Shown in pieces: positions 60,901 to 64,000 of a stretch of DNA of 64,000 nt. Each line of letters opens with the position of its first letter. Position 1 is the first letter of the stretch. A model generated the notes under the pieces. That model saw only the letters and a list, made by a program, of their open reading frames with translations. It was not told the origin of the DNA and made no database searches. Location of the stretch: contig CP054186.1 in NCBI GenBank assembly GCA_015200025.1, forward strand, positions 1,426,001 to 1,490,000, written 5' to 3'. The position numbers were made by a program, and so were the translations under genes. Source of the DNA: Phycisphaeraceae bacterium (GTDB taxonomy: Bacteria; Planctomycetota; Phycisphaerae; Phycisphaerales; UBA1924).

Positions 60901-62646
60901 ATGCTCAAACAGATCGGGCTCGCGGTCGGTGCCATCCTGGCTTCGGCCGGCGGGGCGTTGGCTCAAACCCCAAGCAACGCGTGCGCGTCGGCGCCGCAAG
61001 TCGGCCCGGGGACCTACGCCGGCACCACGGCGTCGGCCACCAACGACGGGCAGACGTCGTGCGGGAACAGCAACTCGAGCCGGGACGTCTGGCTCAAGTA
61101 CGTCGCCTCCAACAACGTCGAGCTGGTCGTCGAGACCTGCGGGCTTGCCGGGTGGGACACCGTCCTCTCGCTGCACTCGGGCTGCCCCGGGAGCCAGGGC
61201 AACACCCTGGCGTGCAACGACGACTCCTGCAGCCTCCAATCGCGTGTCAGCCGGAGCCTGATCTCGGGCGAGACCGTCTACATCCGCATCGGCGGGTTCG
61301 GTTCGGCGAACGGCGCGTTCAGCGTGACGGTGCGCGAGGAAGAGCCCCCGCCGCCCCCCACCCTCGGGCCCGACGTGATCGTCGGCGAGCTGCTCGGCTG
61401 GGGCCGGTATTCCGCCATCGGCGGGATCACCTCGTTCGCCATCGGGACCGAGTCGTGCAACGTGGGCGACGCGCCGATCCAATGGATCGCCAACACCAAC
61501 GAGCACCCCGTCATCGCGCAGAACCTCTACCGCATCAAGGACGGGGTCTTCACCCACGTCGGGATGTCGTGGGTCAAGCACGGCTTCTCCTCCGTCAACG
61601 GGACCACCTGCGGGCCCTGCACCCAGCCCCCCGGCGGCTCGTCGCAGCTGGGCGTGGGATGCTCCGACCCCTACGGCTCGGGGCTCAACGGCTCGCAGGG
61701 CGGGCTCGGGCCGCGCTCCCAGGTCAACGCGACGACCGGCGTCTTCCAGTATCCGCCCACGGCGCCGGGCGTCACCAACGAGCTCTCCCGCCGGCTCCAG
61801 GTGAACACGGCGGACATCACCCCGGCGCAGAACGTCGGGGCCATCTATCTCAGCGAGTCGCAGTACGTGACGCGTGACGACGCACTCTGGAACAACGCGC
61901 TCAACAACGCGTCCTACCGCCGCACGACCATCGCCTCGGCGACCGCCACGCCCGCCTACTCCGGGCCCACCGTCCGCCGCAAGACCGCCATCGAGGGCTG
62001 GCGTGACATCGACCCCACCGTGACGCTCGTGCCCGTCGAGTACGACGACGGCGGGATCCTCGTGCGGTTCTGGGTCGGCGCCAAGGTCATCAACAACGGC
62101 GACGGGACCTGGACCTACGTCTACGCCGTCCACAACCTCAACTCCGACCGCAGCGGGCAGCGTTTCACCCTGCCCCGCAACCCCGGCGTGGTGATCTCGC
62201 AGAACACCTTCCACGCCCCCTTCTCCCACTCGGGCGAGCCCTACTCCAACGCCGCCTGGGCCTACACCGAAGGCGGAAACTCGATCGAATGGTCCACCCA
62301 GACCTTCGCCCAGAACGCCAACGCCAACGCGATCCGCTGGGGCACGGCGTACACCTTCACCATCCGCGCCAACACCGGGCCCGAGACGGGCACCGCCTCG
62401 CTGGGGCTTTTCAAGCCCGGCACGCCCACCTCCCTGGCCGTCCAGTTGCCCGTGCCCGCCGGCATCCCCTGCGGCCCGGACTTCAACGGCGACGGGTTCC
62501 TCGACTTCTTCGACCTCGACGCCTTCGTCGAGTGCTTCGAGGGCGTCGCGTGCCCGCCCGGGCGTGACGCCGACTACAACGGCGACGGGTTCATCGACTT
62601 CTTCGACGCCGACGCCTTCGTCGAGGACTTCGAGGCCGGCTGCTGA
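60901..62646 (+). CDS. Secreted Cys-repeat protein with GC-type dockerin
   Basis: 581 residues. Signal peptide (L-A-V-G-A-I-L-A-S-A-G-G-A-L-A-Q). Residues ~25-145 are one copy of the repeat found three times in the preceding protease (A-C-A-S-A-P-Q-V..., C-G-N-S-N-S-S-R-D-V-W, T-C-G...D-T-V-L-S-L-H). After a Pro linker comes an unknown ~340-residue region beginning G-P-D-V-I-V-G-E-L-L-G-W-G-R-Y, with beta-rich pattern. The end has the four-cysteine EF-hand pair, finishing E-A-G-C. gaggagg precedes ATG 60901. Terminators on both sides show it is transcribed alone. Function unknown; likely surface or secreted binding protein. Confidence 0.9.
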   Translation: MLKQIGLAVGAILASAGGALAQTPSNACASAPQVGPGTYAGTTASATNDGQTSCGNSNSSRDVWLKYVASNNVELVVETCGLAGWDTVLSLHSGCPGSQGNTLACNDDSCSLQSRVSRSLISGETVYIRIGGFGSANGAFSVTVREEEPPPPPTLGPDVIVGELLGWGRYSAIGGITSFAIGTESCNVGDAPIQWIANTNEHPVIAQNLYRIKDGVFTHVGMSWVKHGFSSVNGTTCGPCTQPPGGSSQLGVGCSDPYGSGLNGSQGGLGPRSQVNATTGVFQYPPTAPGVTNELSRRLQVNTADITPAQNVGAIYLSESQYVTRDDALWNNALNNASYRRTTIASATATPAYSGPTVRRKTAIEGWRDIDPTVTLVPVEYDDGGILVRFWVGAKVINNGDGTWTYVYAVHNLNSDRSGQRFTLPRNPGVVISQNTFHAPFSHSGEPYSNAAWAYTEGGNSIEWSTQTFAQNANANAIRWGTAYTFTIRANTGPETGTASLGLFKPGTPTSLAVQLPVPAGIPCGPDFNGDGFLDFFDLDAFVECFEGVACPPGRDADYNGDGFIDFFDADAFVEDFEAGC

Positions 62647-62675
62647 TCCCAACGCCTCGATGATGGAACATGAGC

Positions 62676-62706
62676 AACGCCCGGCGCCCGACGGCCGGGC
62701 GTTTTT
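62676..62706 (+). terminator. Intrinsic terminator after the 60901 gene
   Basis: Stem aacgcccggc/gccgggcgtt (62676-62685 and 62694-62703) with an 8-base loop, followed by a T run reaching 62706. Placed 30 bases after the stop. Confidence 0.9.
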
Positions 62707-62778
62707 CATGCGCCCCGATGAGTCGCCCACCCGTTCGGGTGGTACCATGGCGCGACATCCACCGGAGGAGACTCGTCC

Positions 62779-63258
62779 ATGAACTGTGAACCCACCCCCC
62801 ACCACCGCTGGCTCCACCAACTCGTCGGCGCGTGGTCGTTCGAGAACGAGTGCGTCATGGGTCCCTCCGGCGAGACCATGAAATCCACGGGGCGCGAGGT
62901 CGTGCGGGCCGTCGGCGACCTCTGGGTCGTCGGCGAACTCACCGGGGCCATGCCCGACGGGTCGTCCATGACCGGCATCATGACCGTGGGGTACGACCCG
63001 GCGCGGTCGAAGTACGTCGGCTCCTGGATCGGCAGCCCCATGACCCACATGTTCGTCTACGAGGGCACACGCGACGGGAACACCCTCACCCTCGATACGA
63101 CCGGGCCCTCCTTCACCGACCCCAACGCCACCGCCCGCTACCAGGACGTCGTCGAGATTGTCAGCCCCGACCTCCGACGGCTGTACTCTCAGGCCCAGGG
63201 GCCCGACGGCTCGTGGGTCCGCTTCATGAACGCGACGTTCACACGCGTCCGCGGGTGA
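62779..63258 (+). CDS. DUF1579 family protein
   Basis: 159 residues. Matches DUF1579: H-R-W-L-H-Q-L-V-G-A-W-S-F-E-N-E, later M-T-V-G-Y-D-P-A-R-S-K-Y-V-G-S-W-I-G and V-Y-E-G-T-R-D-G-N-T-L-T-L-D-T. A small lipocalin-like beta barrel found across bacteria, often in planctomycetes; binding role unclear. No signal peptide. ggaggag precedes the ATG. Ends just before a bidirectional terminator. Confidence 0.93.
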   Translation: MNCEPTPHHRWLHQLVGAWSFENECVMGPSGETMKSTGREVVRAVGDLWVVGELTGAMPDGSSMTGIMTVGYDPARSKYVGSWIGSPMTHMFVYEGTRDGNTLTLDTTGPSFTDPNATARYQDVVEIVSPDLRRLYSQAQGPDGSWVRFMNATFTRVRG

Positions 63259-63283
63259 TCAAGGTCCATGCGCCTCGGGCAAG

Positions 63284-63310
63284 AAAAACGCCCCGGCGGC
63301 CGGGGCGTTT
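63284..63310. terminator. Bidirectional intrinsic terminator
   Basis: Perfect eleven-pair stem aaacgccccgg/ccggggcgttt (63286-63296 and 63300-63310) with a CGG loop. The A-run before and the T-run after let it stop transcripts from both sides: the DUF1579 gene on plus and the dockerin gene on minus. Confidence 0.92.
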
Positions 63311-63359
63311 GACCGAGTATCCATGAATGTGCGCGGGGCTCGCCCCCGGCCCGAGCGCC

Positions 63360-64000
63360 TCAGCAACCCGCGTCGAACTCGTCGACGAAGTCCTGGAAAT
63401 CGAAGAAGTCGACGAACCCGTCGTCGTTGAAGTCGGCGGAGGCCCCGTCCGGGCACGCGAAGCCCTCGAAGCAATCGACGTAGTCCTGGAAGTCGAAGAA
63501 ATCGACGAACCCGTCGCCGTTGAAGTCCGCCGCGCACCCGTCGTCGTCGATCCGCCGGGCGACGATGAACTCGTTGACGCCGGCCCCGCCGATGGCGAGC
63601 AGGTTGGACCAGAGCATCTCGCCCTCGGGGACATCGACCGAGGACGTGCCCGCCCAGACCAGGCTCTCGCCCACACTCTCGGGAACCCAATAGGCCAGCT
63701 CGAACTGGTCGTTGACGAACCGCCCGATACAGAACGTCGGGCCGTTGTGGAAGCCGCCGCTGCCCGAGTAGCACTCGAACGGGCCGACGGGGAGGTAGGA
63801 CGGATCGCCCACGAAATCGTTGATCGGGCTGATGTCCTGCTGGCGGTCGCCGAAGATGACCCACCCGAAGCCCTGCCCGGGGACCCACGACCCGTCGCTG
63901 TTGGTCAGGGTGAGCGCGAATTCGTAGCGGTATAGACCGCCATCGGCGTCCGAGACCGAGTACGTCATCTCCAGCGGCTGCGCCGAGGCCACGCCGCCCG
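63360..64000 (-). CDS. Secreted protein with GC-type dockerin, N-terminus outside window
   Basis: At least 213 residues; the frame continues past the right edge. The visible start reads G-G-V-A-S-A then Q-P-L-E, which looks like the end of a signal peptide with an A-x-A cleavage site. A single beta-rich domain follows (M-T-Y-S-V-S-D-A-D-G-G-L-Y-R-Y-E-F-A-L-T-L-T). The end is the full EF-hand pair with four cysteines (D-G-C before, C-F-E-G-F-A-C between, terminal D-A-G-C). Function of the head domain not recognised. Convergent with the DUF1579 gene across the shared terminator. Confidence 0.88.
   Translation of the reverse strand, partial: GGVASAQPLEMTYSVSDADGGLYRYEFALTLTNSDGSWVPGQGFGWVIFGDRQQDISPINDFVGDPSYLPVGPFECYSGSGGFHNGPTFCIGRFVNDQFELAYWVPESVGESLVWAGTSSVDVPEGEMLWSNLLAIGGAGVNEFIVARRIDDDGCAADFNGDGFVDFFDFQDYVDCFEGFACPDGASADFNDDGFVDFFDFQDFVDEFDAGC

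Noticed and set aside
60901-62646. Whole dockerin cluster as a cellulosome-type operon
   Set aside because: No scaffoldin or cohesin domain is seen; the terminal Gly-Cys module is different from clostridial dockerins and the genes have separate terminators.
1-64000. Insertion sequence, integrase or phage genes
   Set aside because: No transposase, integrase or phage structural protein was recognised on either strand.

Overview
This is a very GC-rich chromosomal segment that reads as an uncultured-type planctomycete of the class Phycisphaerae. The lineage call is inference. It rests on five secreted proteins ending in a double EF-hand (dockerin-like) module that stops at a terminal Gly-Cys, on two solitary H-x-DG style prepilin proteins, on large families of signal-peptide or lipoprotein hypotheticals (DUF1080, DUF1579, DUF4340-type), and on codon use almost saturated with G or C at third positions. 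That codon use also explains the many long spurious frames opposite real genes.

Layout. 0-2.5 kb: end of feoA, feoB (ferrous iron import) and a small membrane protein. 2.5-5.2 kb: a dockerin-type subtilase and a STAS protein on the minus strand. 5.5-10.5 kb: a four-gene plus-strand GldA/GldF/GldG-like ABC operon ending in a DUF4340-type protein. 10.5-12.6 kb: an M16 protein that has lost its zinc motif, a membrane-anchored hypothetical and a 22-residue lysine-rich peptide gene with a structured trailer and a clear terminator. 13-15.2 kb: a MauE/DoxX-like membrane protein translationally coupled to a MATE transporter. 15.2-17.5 kb: a less GC-rich patch with a cysteine-rich small protein, a prepilin and two poly-G tracts. 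17.5-20.4 kb: an Opp/Dpp binding protein and one permease, with no second permease or ATPases. 20.4-30 kb: HEAT-like protein, ferredoxin-NADP reductase-like enzyme, coiled-coil lipoprotein, a protein with a CX4CH motif, S9 peptidase, DUF1080 lipoprotein and a HIT protein.

30-40 kb is one ten-kilobase minus-strand operon: a seven-segment membrane SPFH protein, two HflC/HflK-like SPFH proteins, an ABC ATPase, an ABC-2 permease and a TPR-like membrane protein, coupled by ATGA overlaps. 40.5-45.7 kb holds another permease, a GT4 glycosyltransferase, a tRNA-Leu(GAG) and a second prepilin. 45.7-53.7 kb carries an AsmA-like giant protein, a LOG-family protein, a lipoprotein and a degenerate HD-GYP protein. 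53.7-64 kb has a GT87-like membrane glycosyltransferase and then a cluster of dockerin-GC secreted proteins (Asp-box propeller, V8-like protease with cysteine-bearing repeats, a further repeat protein, and a partial gene at the right edge) separated by strong intrinsic terminators.

The most interesting material is the GC-ended dockerin family, where cysteine covariation across the five proteins predicts two separate disulfides; the SPFH-ABC operon; and the lysine peptide gene with its structured RNA trailer.
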